Of a DNA stretch of 64,000 nucleotides, positions 10,121 through 22,000 are shown piece after piece. The stretch spans positions 218,507,622-218,571,621 of the forward strand of contig NC_053039.3 in NCBI RefSeq assembly GCF_002575655.3. The letters are read 5' to 3'. How positions within the stretch are numbered: the stretch's first letter is position 1; each line of letters opens with the position of its first letter. Below the pieces are notes generated by a model. It was not told the DNA's origin. It ran no database searches and saw nothing but the letters and a program-made list of their open reading frames with translations. Position numbers and translations under genes: made by a program. This DNA comes from Aegilops tauschii subsp. strangulata. Its lineage: Eukaryota > Streptophyta > Magnoliopsida > Poales > Poaceae.

Positions 10121-11860
10121 CAATGCGAGCAAGGACGTCCGCTGCCTGATTACTTTCCCGGGCGACATGATGAAATTCGAGCCCCTCGAACCGAGCTGAT
10201 ATTTTTAAGACGGCATTACGATAAGCTGCCATCTTTGGATCTTTGGCATCAAAGTCTCTGTTTATTTGGGATATTGCGAGGTTTGAATCCCCGCGCACCT
10301 CTAGCCGTTGTATGCCCATGGATGCGGCCATCCGAAGACCATGCAATAGGGCCTCGTATTCGGCTGCGTTGTTGGAGTCTGTGTATAGTATTTGGAGTAC
10401 ATACTGGACGACATCTCCAGTGGGGGATGTTAAAACGACTCCCGCTCCTAGCCCTGCCAACATTTTGGAGCCGTCAAAATACATAACCCAATTGGAATAT
10501 GCGCCGTACTCTTTACGGAGTTCGACCTCTGTCCATTCGGCGACGAAGTCAACCAGTACTTGGGATTTGATGCTCGACGTGGCTTGTATGTTATGTCAAA
10601 TGGAAGTAGCTCTATGGCCCATTTGGCGATCCGTCCCGTGGCGTCGCGGTTGTTTATTATGTCATTTAGTGGCACTTCAGAAGCCACCGTGATTGAACAC
10701 TCCTGGAAGTAGTGTCGTAGCTTTCGGGATGCCATGAAGACGGCGTATGCTATCTTTTGATAGTGGGGGTACCGGGATTTGCATGGTGTGAGAACAGTAG
10801 ATACATAGTATACTGGTTTTTGGAGCGGAAATTTGTGTCCGTCCTGTTCTCGCTTGACGGCGAGCACGGCACTCACCACCTGATGTGTTGCCGATATGTA
10901 TAATAACATTGGTTCGCCGACGTTTGGCACGGCCAGGATTGGGTTGCTTGCTAGAAGGGCTTTTATTTCTTCCAGTCCAGCCGTCGCCGCATCCGTCCAC
11001 TCGAAGTTGTCGGTGCGCCGTAGAAGACGATAAAGTGGCAGTGCCTTTTCTCCCAATCTGGAGATAAAGCGGCTTAAAGCTGCCACGCAACCAGCAAGTT
11101 TTTGGACTTGTTTAAGGTCAGTTGGCGTAGCCAGTTGTGACAGAGCTCGGATTTTGGCTGGATTTGCCTCAATTCCTCTATTGGAAACGATGAAGCCCAG
11201 CAGTTTTCCGGCGGGGATGCCGAACACGCACTTTTCCGGATTGAGCTTGATGTCATACGCGCGGAGGTTGTTGAATGTGAGACGTAAATCGTCTATTAAT
11301 GTTTCGACGTGCCTAGTTTTGATGACAACGTCGTCCACGTAAGCTTCAATTGTCTTGCCGATCTGCTTCTCGAGGCATGTTTGAATCATGCGTTGGTAGG
11401 TGGCGCCGGCATTCTTGAGCCCGAAAGGCATGGTGTTGAAGCAAAATGGCCCATATGGGGTAATGAATGCTATTGCAGCTTGGTCGGACTCCTTCATTTT
11501 GATTTGATGGTATCCGGAATATGCATCGAGGAAACACAGTGAGTCGTTTCCTACGGTGGCGTCAATGATTTGATCAATGCGGGGGAGGGGGAAGGGATCC
11601 TTATGGCAAGACTTGTTGAGGTCTTTGAAATCGACACACAGGCGCCAGGATTTGTCCTTCTTTGGTACCATCACCAGGTTTGCCAGCCAGTCCGGATGTT
11701 TGATTTCTCTAATGAATCCGGCTTCGATAAGCTTGGCCAGCTCCTCCCCCATGGCTTGTCGCTTGGGTTTGAAAAAGCGCCGCAGTGTTTGCTTGACCGG
11801 TTTAAATCCCTTTAATATGTTGAGGCTATGTTCGGCCAGCTTGCGTGGGATCCCTGGCAT
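10116..11860 (-). pseudogene. Reverse transcriptase and RNase H, Fatima-like copy 1
   Basis: This pol segment copies element RNA into DNA and degrades the RNA strand. The frame 11860-10448 contains the Gypsy RT blocks in order: FIREIKHPDWLANLVMVPKK, LCVDFKDLNK, LDAYSGYHQIKM, PFGLKNAGATYQRM and the intact catalytic YVDD (about 11341-11330), followed by the thumb and connection (GIEANPAKIRAL). A frame change near 10500-10450 leads into RNase H (MYFDGSKMLAGLGAGVVL, AAEYEALLHGL, VRGDSNLAISQI, HHVARESNQAADVLAR). The Sabrina-like insertion cuts it just after RNase H. The RT core has no stop over about 450 codons, so this copy was recently active or is well preserved. Confidence 0.9.
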
Positions 11861-11908
11861 ATCTGAAGGGTGCCAGGCGACTATGTCCCAGTTTTCGCGC
11901 AGGAATTC

Positions 11909-12834
11909 TCATAGTGCATCGTCGACTGTTGGGTTTAGTTGTGCTCCGATGGATGTTGTCTTCTTGGGGTCCGTTGGGTGGACCTGGAATTTGACTATTT
12001 CTTCTGCTGGTTTGAAGGAGGTGGATTTGGGGCGTTTGTCGAGGATCACATCATCCCTGTCCACCGTGGACCATAGTGCGGTTAATTCTTCGGTCGCGAG
12101 GGCTTCGGATAGCGCCTCAAGGGCCAGGGATGCGGTTTTATTTTCGGCGCGGAGTGCTATGTCCGGATCACTGACGAGAGTGATTATACCGTTTGGTCCG
12201 GGCATTTTAAGCTTCATATACCCGTAATGAGGTATAGCTTGGAAGCGTGTAAAAGCGTCCCGCCCCAACAGGGCGTGGTATCCGCTGCTGAAAGGGGCCA
12301 CTTGAAAGGTGATTTCTTCGGACCGATAATTCTCCGGTGTGCCGAATACCACGTCAAGTGTGATTTTTCCTGCGCATCGCATCTCTCGACTGGGAATGAT
12401 TCCTCGAAAGGTGGTGCTACTTGCTTGATGCGGCTCCTGTCTATTTCCATTTTGTGGAGTGTGTCCTCATAAATGAGGTTTAGTCCGCTGCCGCCGTCCA
12501 TGAGGACCTTGGTAAGTCAAAACCCGTCCACGATGGGATTGAGGACTAATGCGGCTGGCACTCGGACTGTCCTGTACTTCGGTTCGTCACCGGCATTAAA
12601 TGTTATAGCCGTGTCGTTCCAAGGGTTTATTGCAGCGATTTGGCAGACTTCAGCGAGGTCGCGAAGTGCCCTTTTGCACTTGTTGTTTGAAGCGAATGTC
12701 TCGAAGACCGTCAATACTTTTGTGTCGTCGTTTTCTGGAGGGTGCTGTTTAGGGGTGTCCTTGATAAGGATGTCCTTGCCGCTCTTGGCTACCTGCCGGA
12801 GTATCCAACATGCTCTAAGGTTCTGGGTTGCCAC
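11909..12834 (-). pseudogene. Aspartic protease region, Fatima-like copy 1
   Basis: The segment follows gag in a different frame. It contains FETFASNN, PAALVLNPIVDGF, a stop where copy 2 reads R, then the retroviral-type protease signature MDGGSGLNLIYEDTL (DGG in place of the more common DTG/DSG) and the second protease block (GYHALLGRDAFTRF, GYMKLKMPGPNG). It ends at a stop (11909) just before the RT domain. At least one stop and two frame changes break it. The protease would release gag and pol proteins from the precursor. Confidence 0.8.
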
Positions 12835-13814
12835 GGTATCAGGTGTCGTGTGTATTTTGCATGGCCATCAAGCCATCCCTCCAGAATGGTGCAGTGCCGC
12901 GTAATGGGTTTATGCTTCTTGACTGTTGGACTAGGCATGCCACGGGGGTGCGCCCTCTTCGCCTGTAGGAGGGGTTGAGTTGGGACCGACGGTTCCCAGC
13001 AAGCTGCCTGAGTTTTCCAGGTGCTTTCCATCGCGCTGTACTTTTGTACGATAGTTGCTAAGTCAGCGAACTTCAGTATGCAGCGGCGATTTATGGCGTT
13101 GAGGATTCCTTCGTCCGCGCAATTGTTGCAGAACGCTGATATCGCGTCCTCGTCACAGCAATCTTTTACCATGTCTTTGACAAGGAGGAATCTGGCCCAG
13201 AAGTAGTGGACCGTTTCCTGAGACTGCTGTTTGATGCTCATGAGAGCGTCTATGTCCGGGTGGGCGGGTGGAATTAAATCCGAACCCTGACCTGCCCGAT
13301 TATCCGGAGTCTGAAGACCTTCCAGACTCAATAGTCCGGGCTCCGGAGTATCTTCTGATTGTTTAGGACTGCCATCTGATTCTATGTTCGGAGGGCTGGT
13401 CGCATCCTTTGGCTGGTGGGTATCCGGTTCTTCCTGATCGACGATCCGGACATAGTCCATCTTCAATATAGAAGAAGACTCGCCGTCCTGCTCCTCGACT
13501 ACCGCTATCTGGTGGGTGACCGGTGGAGTTTTAATTTCTCCTTGATCGGTTTTAGGCCCGATCCGATCGTAATCTATGGCGATTCCCAAAGCGGCGATGA
13601 GATCTAGGAGCTCGTTCAAGGACGAAAACTCTGTCGGATCCATCTGCTTGGAGTGTTCGGAGTTGATGCGAAGGGGATTTTCGATAGCCCGAGAGGTCAT
13701 CGTCGGCTCAACGGCCGAACGGGCGACCATGGTAAAGCCGCCAAGCCGGAGGGTTTGGCCGGGGGCTAGGACTCCCCCGGAGGTGATGTTGTCTTTAAGG
13801 ACAAGGCGAGCCAT
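12789..13814 (-). pseudogene. gag (capsid-type) protein, Fatima-like copy 1
   Basis: I place the start at the ATG at 13814 (MARLVLKDNITSGG), just inside the 5' LTR boundary; the longer open frame from 13916 begins within the LTR and is unlikely to be used. The protein has a variable acidic middle and a retrotransposon-gag segment (SQETVHYFWARFLLVKD, CNNCADEGILNAI). A basic tail (TVKKHKPITR) follows before the frame is lost near 12830. Copy 2 encodes the same protein with an in-frame stop. No CCHC zinc knuckle is evident. Confidence 0.75.
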
Positions 13815-13861
13815 CAAACCTTTCGTCGACGTCACAGTGGAACTCTCAATGAAAGCAACAA

Positions 13862-14342
13862 TGTCGGTGTCAAAACCGGTGGATCTCGGGTAGGGGGTCC
13901 CGAACTGTGCATCCAAGGTCGATGGTAACAGGAGACAGGGGACACGATGTTTACCCAGGTTCGGGCCGTCTCTATCGAGGTAATACCCTACTTCCTGCTT
14001 GATTGATCTTGATGAATATGAGTATTACAAGAGTTGATCTACCACGAGATCGTAATGGCTAAACCCTATAAGTCTAGCCTGTATGACTATGGTAATGAGT
14101 ATCTATCCTTTCCAGATTACACCCTCCGGTTTATATAGACACCGGGGGGATCTAGGGTTACATAGAGTCGGTTACATAAGAAGTAATCTTCATAGTCGGT
14201 CGCCAAGCTTGCCTTCCACGCCAAGGAGAGTCCAATCCGGACACGGGTACAGTCTTCGGCCTTCATGTCTTCACAGCCCATCAGTCCGGCCCATTGATAA
14301 TAGGCCGGACACCCGAGGACCCCTTAGTCCAGGACTCCCTCA
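13862..14342 (-). repeat. 5' LTR (481 bp) of Fatima-like copy 1
   Basis: On the minus strand it starts TGAGGGAGTCCTGG (14342) and ends TTTTGACACCGACA (13862), matching both LTRs of copy 2 (26853-27322 and 36429-36898). It carries the same 'accggagggtgtaatctgg' style U3/R segment near 14100-14135. Confidence 0.9.
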
Positions 14343-15503
14343 GTAGGAACCTATTGTCTTGCATTCAACCCCTGGGAGTTACTACGTTGTGCTTATACTA
14401 CTATGCTATGCTCGTAGAAGTGGTTTGGTTTGAGTGATGCATGACAGATGTGAGAGTTATTATTAATGGTTAACTTAAGGTGGCTACTTTAATACACATC
14501 TGGGTGGATTGGTTGGGGCAGCCTGGAGCACCCAGTTGTTTGCCCGGGCACCTGGAGAACCCAGTGCTTGCCCAAGGGGATCCCGGAGTACCCGTGTGAT
14601 CACCCTATGGTTCGCCACCTAGGCTCAAAGGGATCATAAGATTATTCATGCTAGAAACTTCTGTGTGCAGCCACAAGCCATTATGGGCTCTGGCATAGTT
14701 GAGTATGTTGTGTGACCTCTTTCAGTGGTAGGCTAGTAGATGTACGGGGAAGTAGGTGTAACTTTTTACCCAGTGTAAAGAGTTAACGCTTCTGAAAGAC
14801 TGTGTCTCGGTCATCCGTTTCTCAAACATCATGTAGTGCGAGAAATTCAACGGAGGAGATCGAGTCTTGTGGGGAAAAGTGCGCAAACCTCCACAGAGTG
14901 TACAAACTAATCATGATTAGCCGTGTCCCCGGTTATGGACATCTTGAGTATCTGGTTCTTGAATTATCGATTTGATCTCATCACTCTTTTAATTGATTTG
15001 TTGGGTTATTAATATTGTTTAATTGGGATTGAGTTGGAGGAACCTTCTCAATGTTTATCAACTGCCATGATAGTTAAACAAAATATATTCCTTTGTAGTA
15101 GGGGAAAATTGGCTTTATGCAAAAATAAACTTAGAGCTTTCCACCAGCCATATATGCATGTAGTGATAGCTATTATTCATCATTATCCTATGGTGTGAAT
15201 TTGCCAGTACATTCAATGTGCTAACCCTTTGTGGCTGCAATGTCTCATGTTGCAGGAATCTTACGACGAGTAAGTGAAACGTTAGGGTTACGATTCTTAG
15301 ACTCAACTTTGTCGTTGGTGTTGATGGGAATCCACAACCTTGTTGTTACTTCTGCTATTTGGATTGAGGTAATAGTATTTACGTTACTTTATACATGTGA
15401 TTTACCTCTGTTATAAATCCTCGAGTACTTTGTGTGACAGCATACCGACCCAGGGATGACACCTAAGCACATAGACTTGACCGTCTGAGGTCGGGTTGCT
15501 ACA
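14343..15503 (+). repeat. 5' LTR remnant of the Tekay-type element
   Basis: Aligns collinearly with 21072-22232 with few differences, and ends gctaca like the 3' LTR. Its missing left two-thirds should lie beyond the left edge, on the other side of Fatima-like copy 1. No gene is present. Confidence 0.9.
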
Positions 15504-15506
15504 AGA

Positions 15507-15521
15507 TGGTATCAGAGCATG
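15507..15521 (+). promoter_or_regulatory. Primer-binding site (initiator tRNA-Met)
   Basis: TGGTATCAGAGCATG lies three bases after the 5' LTR. The first 12 bases match the complement of the plant initiator tRNA-Met 3' end exactly. Confidence 0.9.
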
Positions 15522-16214
15522 TGTTGACTGTAGGACGTGACCCCTAGAAACTGGCAAGCCCATAGGAAAGATTTTCTCTACAACTTCCTTTTCAAAAAGA
15601 TCTTTTACCTCTCTTCTTTTCTGAGCTTTATCAAATATTCCCTTTTAGTAGACTATACCCCTTTTCCCCATTTGACCACACGAAGATTCAGCTGATGAGA
15701 CCACTCCAAGAAGTACAAGATATCGGACAACTAAGACCACTTCGGAATGAAGAGGATTTTACCGTACAGTATAATAATGGAAACTACAATGGTTGAAGAC
15801 TCCGAAGACTAGGAGAATTTGAAGGCTCTGTAGAATTCCTAGATTTGTATGATCTAGGAAGGCTACCCTTATGGAACTTGGCAGACTATGGAAGCCGTCA
15901 ATACCCGAGATCAAGGTGTATCAGAGAAAGACCGGAACATAGAGCATTAGAGCTCAAAGATTTTGTCAAGAAAACCCTAAGGCAGGAGATATCAACTATG
16001 GAATGATAGCTCATGGCAGAGACATGAGCATAAACACGGCTAACCATGATGTTATTGCCCGCTTGTGCTATTGTCACCATGCTGAGTTAAGCATGCATTT
16101 CTTTGGTAGGATTGGATGGTAGAAGGCTGGTGGAGCATCTATCAGCAAAGGATGCACTTTTAACTTTAGCTGGTATATCACCAGGATCTGGAGTATTACA
16201 TCAAGAATTTTAAG
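15522..16214 (+). other. Leader of the Tekay-type element, no intact gene
   Basis: About 690 bp between the primer site and the first open frame. Scattered codon-like stretches suggest decayed coding sequence upstream of the coiled-coil frame, but no frame stays open long enough to support a gene. Confidence 0.5.
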
Positions 16215-16505
16215 ATGGACCTTCAGGAAGTCATATTTGACAAGGAGGCATTTCGTGAAGAACTCAGGACCCAGAAGCTGAAAGTAGCCAAGCTGGAGGA
16301 GCAAAACCTCGAGATACCGGAGATTCGTCAGGAACTGATGGACAGTAGGACCATGGTTCATGCCAAGGATGTTGAAACCCAGAAGTTTGGAATGCAACTC
16401 CAGAATATTAAAGGACGTCACAAGAGACTTCGCGTCAACAGTGATGACCTGGCAAAAGAACTTGAGAAGGACAAGCATGATCGGAAGAAGCCATCGGAGA
16501 CATGA
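16215..16505 (+). pseudogene. Coiled-coil open frame of the Tekay-type element
   Basis: This 96-codon frame begins MDLQEVIFDKEAFREELR and is dominated by charged heptad-like sequence (LKVAKLEEQNLEIPEIRQEL, DDLAKELEKDKHDRKK), so it is predicted to form a coiled coil. It lies between the primer site and the zinc-knuckle gag, where Tekay elements normally have only gag. It may be a fragment of a larger element-encoded protein. I do not recognise a catalytic domain, and the function is unknown. Confidence 0.45.
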
Positions 16506-16770
16506 ACAAGACTTGAAGAGTTTGTTGACTTTGAAGATTTATTGACCTTTAGAAGACCAAACCCCTGTTACATACCTATGTTAGATGCGACGTTTGTGAG
16601 TTGTCTTTTGTTTGATGTTTTTCCGACAGCAACAAATAAAACCTGTCTTTTCAAAACTTTTGTTTGTATTGTGTGTATCCCTCTCTATCTCTCTTATCTC
16701 ACCCCAAAAAACATGGACCCAATAGAGGATTAATGGAGAAGAACTCACATTTCCGGGACCAATAAGTCAA

Positions 16771-17646
16771 TTGGAGACAGACCGATGGATCCAGAACATG
16801 GAAGAACATATGGAGAATAACCCTATAGCCGGAAAGGATATGGCCCAGCATGCTCTTCAGTGCTTTGAAAGAGGTGCTGCTACTTGGTGGAGGATGTACC
16901 AAACCATCAATGGATGGCAAGGAGTAACCACTAGGAAAGAATTTAAGTTGACTCTGCAAAAGTCTCAACTTGTGTCCCAGGAGTTGAAGCCTTATGGAAA
17001 TGATATGAAGAAATCCTGTGCATGCAAGCTCTGTGGAGAAATAGGACACAACCATAAGGAACACAAGGATGAGCACCCTAATTTTAAAGAAAGTCACCTA
17101 GCTGAAGAATGCCCAACTAGGCAGATTACTTGTTTCTTATGTGAAGGGACTACCCACTACCCTGCTCAGTGTCACATTTATCCCATGGTACAAAGAACCA
17201 TCCAGCAAAAGAAAGAAGCAATGAAAGGAGCCCTCATGGAAATTTTAGAAGAACATGTGATGAAGGAAGAGGTGGAGGACACACCCGAAGAATACCCAAT
17301 TAAACCCTGCACCAAGTCATGCTATTCATGTGGAGAAGAAGGACACATCTCCCAGAATTGTCTGAATGGGGATCTAGTAGAATTCCCGACAGAGGAAGTA
17401 GAGTATGACCCACAGAAAATAGAAGCCCTGACTGGAACGGAAAAGTCCAGGAAGAGAAATAGATTGGATTCCAGGAAGGACCTGAGTCATATCACCTGTT
17501 TCAGGTGCAAGGAGTCAGGACACTACTTCAGCAGTTGCCCAAAAAGGAAACCTCGAGAATTGTCAGAAGTAATATGTTTTCGTTGCAATAAAGCAGGGCA
17601 TATTGCCAGAGATTGCCCCAAGGAGAAGGAGACTTGTGATAAATAG
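16771..17646 (+). CDS. gag protein with five zinc knuckles, Tekay-type element
   Basis: An open frame of 291 codons. The N-terminal part (METDRWIQNMEEHMENNP, AQHALQCFERGAATWWRMYQ) resembles a shortened retrotransposon-gag domain. The rest carries CCHC knuckles: CKLCGEIGHNHKEH (last ligand H), CFLCEGTTHYPAQC, CYSCGEEGHISQNC, CFRCKESGHYFSSC and CFRCNKAGHIARDC. The last four fit CX2CX4HX4C. Such knuckles bind element RNA for packaging. The true start may be slightly upstream (an ATG near 16712 has a stop after it). The stop at 17644-17646 is followed by non-coding DNA where pol would be expected. Keeping five knuckles while pol is lost suggests selection for RNA binding in a gag-only parasite. 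Confidence 0.7.
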   Translation: METDRWIQNMEEHMENNPIAGKDMAQHALQCFERGAATWWRMYQTINGWQGVTTRKEFKLTLQKSQLVSQELKPYGNDMKKSCACKLCGEIGHNHKEHKDEHPNFKESHLAEECPTRQITCFLCEGTTHYPAQCHIYPMVQRTIQQKKEAMKGALMEILEEHVMKEEVEDTPEEYPIKPCTKSCYSCGEEGHISQNCLNGDLVEFPTEEVEYDPQKIEALTGTEKSRKRNRLDSRKDLSHITCFRCKESGHYFSSCPKRKPRELSEVICFRCNKAGHIARDCPKEKETCDK

Positions 17647-19072
17647 TTGAGTCTGTGAGAAGTATAGTAGTAGTAGTGAGAACATTTCCTTTATATTGAG
17701 GCAATGAGTTGAGGCAAGTAATGGAAAAGCAAGAGATTGTAATCATTGGAGAATCAATAAAGTTAGCATCATTGGTACTGATTTGAATTTTATGAGTTGT
17801 TACTCTATGAAGAAAGATTTTGACCGTTTTCGAGGATATGAGAAATATGGTCTATGGATGAATTTGTGCATTTCAAGGGTGGTAGTACCCTGCGAGGACA
17901 CTTGGCCCCTGGAAAAGATAATAATGTTCCACGAAGTGGAGTACGGACAAAATAAGTACGAGTTTTATCTCGATATGTGGGATATCCCAAGAATATGAAG
18001 GGATGAAGTATTATTGGATATAAAGGAGGTATGATGTTGGAAATATGGAGCAATTGCAACTCCATGGTGAGTCTGAGTAATCACGTCTTAGTTTAGTACC
18101 AATAGAAGGAAGGGAGACAGTACAATTGGATGGATTTTAAGTAAGCTAGGAAGCTGGAAGTTGGTATAAGGATCAGTTGCCCCGATGATGAGTTCAAGGT
18201 TTACAAACGATGAGGTGGGCCATAACCCACAGGCCCCAGGACCTACCAGGAAGCAAGCACATTTTTGCTGAAGGAAAAACCCTCGAAGAAGATACGATTT
18301 TATCGACCGACGATCCTATAGGAGTTTATGCAAAACCTGAGATTTGTGAAGAAACGGTAGGTGTTTGTTTGGCTTGCAGAATCAATGGATTTATCCGAAC
18401 CTAGTTCGTCGACGAGAGAAATTCCGCATTGTTTGTGAGGATGACCGAGTGTTAGAATGCGAGATTCGCTAAACCATATACCAGGTAATGATTTGGGTGC
18501 GGGATGGATTGATCACCATGCCGACTTACTCTTATTATTCGCCTTGCTATATGGGATGGTAAATCTGAGTGACTTACCTATAGTAGAGAGACGACGATCA
18601 AAACCTTGTTTAAACCTTAGAATGGTATGACAATTTTTTCCCTTGTACAAGGCAGCTATTGCCAATGTAGGATATACGGTGAGGTTCAAACCCAGACCCA
18701 TTTCCTGCAGGAGAAACCATAAATTGTTGACCACCATGAGATATCGATAGTTGTTTAGTATTGGCGCCAGACCTGTCGGCTAAGGAGACCTAGTCTCAGA
18801 AGGACCGTACCAAGATGAAAGGACACGGGAATGAAGGAAAAAGGGTATGCCATTACCGGAAGAGCCCAGAGAAGGAATTTTCCCGAGAATCTGAGAAGAC
18901 CGACACTGTCAAGAATAAGGATGGAGTATATGAGTTTTGATGGAACCGTAACAATGTTTCTAAGGGTGGTAGCACCCCAGACCCCCTCTGGCAATCGATG
19001 GATTTTGAGAAGACCCCGACCCTAACCTTTTTCTTTCTAGCCTCTCCGAATCTCGAGGACGAGATTCATTTT
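17647..19072 (+). other. Region between gag and 3' LTR of the Tekay-type element, no pol
   Basis: About 1.4 kb lacks protease, RT or integrase motifs in any frame. A few phrases look like eroded pol ('actgatttgaattttatgag', and 'gaatctcgaggacgagattc' just before the purine tract). A segment near 18208-18245 ('gtgggccataacccacag') recurs near 62310 in the other Tekay-like element. Confidence 0.6.
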
Positions 19073-19086
19073 AAGGGTGGTAGGCT
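19073..19086 (+). promoter_or_regulatory. Polypurine tract of the Tekay-type element
   Basis: aagggtggtaggct immediately precedes the LTR start TGTAACATCC (19087). Confidence 0.7.
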
Positions 19087-22000
19087 TGTAACATCCAAAA
19101 ATTCTAAATTTTGGAATGTTATATTAAATAAATAGATTTGATTGATTGTTGGATTGTGGTGTGGTTGCTTGTGTGAAATTGAGTGAAATTCGAAACTTTT
19201 TGAAAGTTAAATGAGAGGGAATAAAAGGACTTTCCCAAACTTTCATTTTGCATTTATGATCTCTGTGAATTCAAATTCTTTTAAAATACAAAACCCTAGA
19301 GAGAAGATGACATGACTTCTTCCATTTAAATAAATGAAAAAGGGGTTTTGAAAATATTTGAATTTCATTAGGAAATATTTCAAATTTAGAAACTTTATGC
19401 AACTCAATGATTTTCATGAGAGAAGATAAAATGACTTCTTCAAATTATATGAAATATGAGTTGGGAGTTTAAAAGAATCAAATTTAAAGTCCCTTTGAAA
19501 ATTATTTGCAATTTGGAGTTATTTGGATTTTATTCAAATTATTTTTCTCCAAAAATATAATATATGGAAATTAGAATAAAATGATTCCCTACATTAGAAA
19601 ATTGGAGAGAAATAAATTTGAATTTATTTTGGTGTTTTTAAAATGATTTTTATGAGGTTTTATTGCACTAGTAGCACTGTTTGATTTATTTAAATTTTTG
19701 TGGATTTTATTCGATGCTAGAAAAATGTTCACGTTGTAGAAAATGTTTTTCTCAAAAAATTTGTATATTATATGCCTATAGTATTTTTTATTTGGTTTTA
19801 TTTTATTTTCTGTAAAATTATTAAAAAAATGTTCTCCGCCGACTGGGCAGGCCCAGCTAGCAAGCCGCGGCCCAGCCAACCGCGCAGCCCAGCCGGACGT
19901 CGTCCCAACTCCGCTCGGAGTCCTCCGCCGCCATGACAGCGCCGCCGCCGCCGTGTCCTTCACGGACGCCGCGCCCCGCCGCCTTTGCCCCTGCCCCTTC
20001 CCCACGCCTCCTGCTCCGCGCCCCTCCTATAAAGCCGCCGCCCGGCACCCCCTCTCTCTCTCCTTCGCATCGTGCCGCCCGCACTCGCCGGAGTTCGAAA
20101 ACTCCGACGAGATCCACCGCCGCCCCCGTCGTCGCCGACCACCACCGTCGCAGCCACCGCACCCACCGCGCCGCCTCCTCTCGTGCCTTTCGCCGCCTTC
20201 CCCGACGACCGGAGCCGCCTCCCCGCGCGCAGCCGACGCCGTCGCCGCCGTTTTCTCCGTCGCCGACGACTCCATCTGCCGCGGTAACCGTCGCCCTCCC
20301 CTCGCTGTTGGATCTGGATCCAACGATCCAGATCTTCCTGTTTTTTTCGTTTTGTTTTTATTTAGCGAGCGTTCGCTAGGTTAGCCTCAGTAGTGAACGT
20401 GTTCGTCATTCGTGCTTTTTAAAGCGGACGTTCGTCCGATAGCTTTCTGTCACGTAGCCAAGGACCCAGATGTAATTATCTTTTCTTACAATTTAGCCCC
20501 TGATCTTCAAACCTTCGCTGCTTTTTGCTCGTTAGTCAGAATTAGACGAAACTAATGCCCACTTCTTCGTTATGATCCCCTCTATCCAGTAAAACAACCT
20601 AAACATATTTTTGAAAGTTATAAAATTTGAATCCAAACAGATTTGTATTTGAACTTCGTTTGATCGTAACTTGAGTTTTATAACTCCGTTTGAGTTGATT
20701 CTTTTGGCAAATCGAAGCTCTTGACCTAAACTTTCTGGTAAGGCCAAATTCACTTAATTTTGGTACTGTTAGAAATTGTTTTCTGTTGCAAGAGTTAATT
20801 GCTTGTTTTTGAAGTTTTCCGAGATCGTTTCTTCGATTCTTTTGCTTGATTGCTTATGTGTGGTTACTATTGCTTGCTTACGATAGATTGACCGGAGTGT
20901 GACGAGTAGAACTATCTGGAGTTATGAGTGCGAATCATCTTCATCAATAGTACGAGGCAAGTTCACACTTTGATCATATTTTTCATACCCAGTTTTTATG
21001 CATTAGTTGTACCCTCAAACATTGCATGGTTAGGATTGATAACATGTGGGTATTGGGAAGTACTTGATGAGGTAGGAACCTATTGTCTTGCATTCAACCC
21101 CTGGGAGTTACTACGTTATGCTTATACTGCTATGCTATGCTCGTAGACGTGGTTTGGTTTGAGTGATTCATGACAGATGTGAGAGTTATTATTAACGGTT
21201 AACTTAAGGTGGCTACTTTAATACACATCCGGGTGGATTGGTTGGGGCACCCTGGAGCACCCAGTGGTTTGCCCGGGCACCTGGAGAACCCAGTGCTTGC
21301 CCAAGGGGATCCCGGAGTACCCGTGTGATCACCCTATGGTTCGCCACCCAGGCTCAAAGGGATCATAAGATTATTCATGCTAGAAACTTCCGTGTGCAGC
21401 CACAAGCCATTATGGGCTCTCGCATAGTTGAGTATGTTGTGTGACCTCTTTCAGTGGTAGGCTAGCAGATGTAGGGGAAAGTAGGTCTAACTGTCTACCC
21501 AGAGTAAAGAGTTAACGCTTCTGAAAGACTTTGTCTCGGTCATCCGTTTCTCAAACATCATGTAGTGCGAGAGATTCAACGGAGGAGGTCGAGTCTTGTG
21601 GGGAAAAGTGCGCAAACCTCCGCAGAGTGTACAAACTAATCATGATTAGCCGTGTCCCCGGTTATGTACATCTTGAGTATCTGGTTCTTGAATTATCGAT
21701 TTGATCTCATCACTCTTTTAATTAATTTGTTGGGTTATTAATACTGTTTAATTGGGATTTAGTTGGAGGAACCTTCTCAATGTTTATCAACTACCATGAT
21801 AGTTAAACAAAATATATTCCTTTGTAGTAGGGAAAAATTGGCTTTATGCAAAAATAAACTTAGAGCTTTCCACCAGCCATATATGCATGTAGTGATAGCT
21901 ATTATTCATCATTATCCTATGGTGTGAATTTGCCAGTACATTCAATGTACTGACCCTTTGTGGCTGCAACGTCTCATGTTGCAGGAATCTTACGACGAGT

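Larger units (their letters stand above)
948..14342 (-). mobile_element. Fatima-like Gypsy retrotransposon, copy 1 (minus strand, interrupted)
   Basis: Reading down the minus strand the element has a 5' LTR (14342-13862), gag, protease, reverse transcriptase and RNase H (13814-10116). A 7-kb Sabrina-like insertion follows (10115-3111), then integrase (3105-1683) and the start of the non-coding tail (1682-948), where another Gypsy is inserted. The tail and 3' LTR lie off the left edge. The base beyond the 5' LTR starts gtagg (14343-14347), the likely target-site duplication, because 21072-21076 shows the same site uninterrupted. The family name is from memory of the LTR end TGAGGGAGTCCTGG. Confidence 0.85.

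Noticed and set aside
15507..15521. Possible tRNA-Met gene fragment (also at 58698)
   Set aside because: Only 13-15 bases match, placed directly after an LTR: these are primer-binding sites, not tRNA genes.
19857..20384. Several overlapping frames of 68-148 codons on both strands in the Tekay-type LTR
   Set aside because: Same GC-rich artefact; no start context or domain, and simultaneous open frames on both strands.
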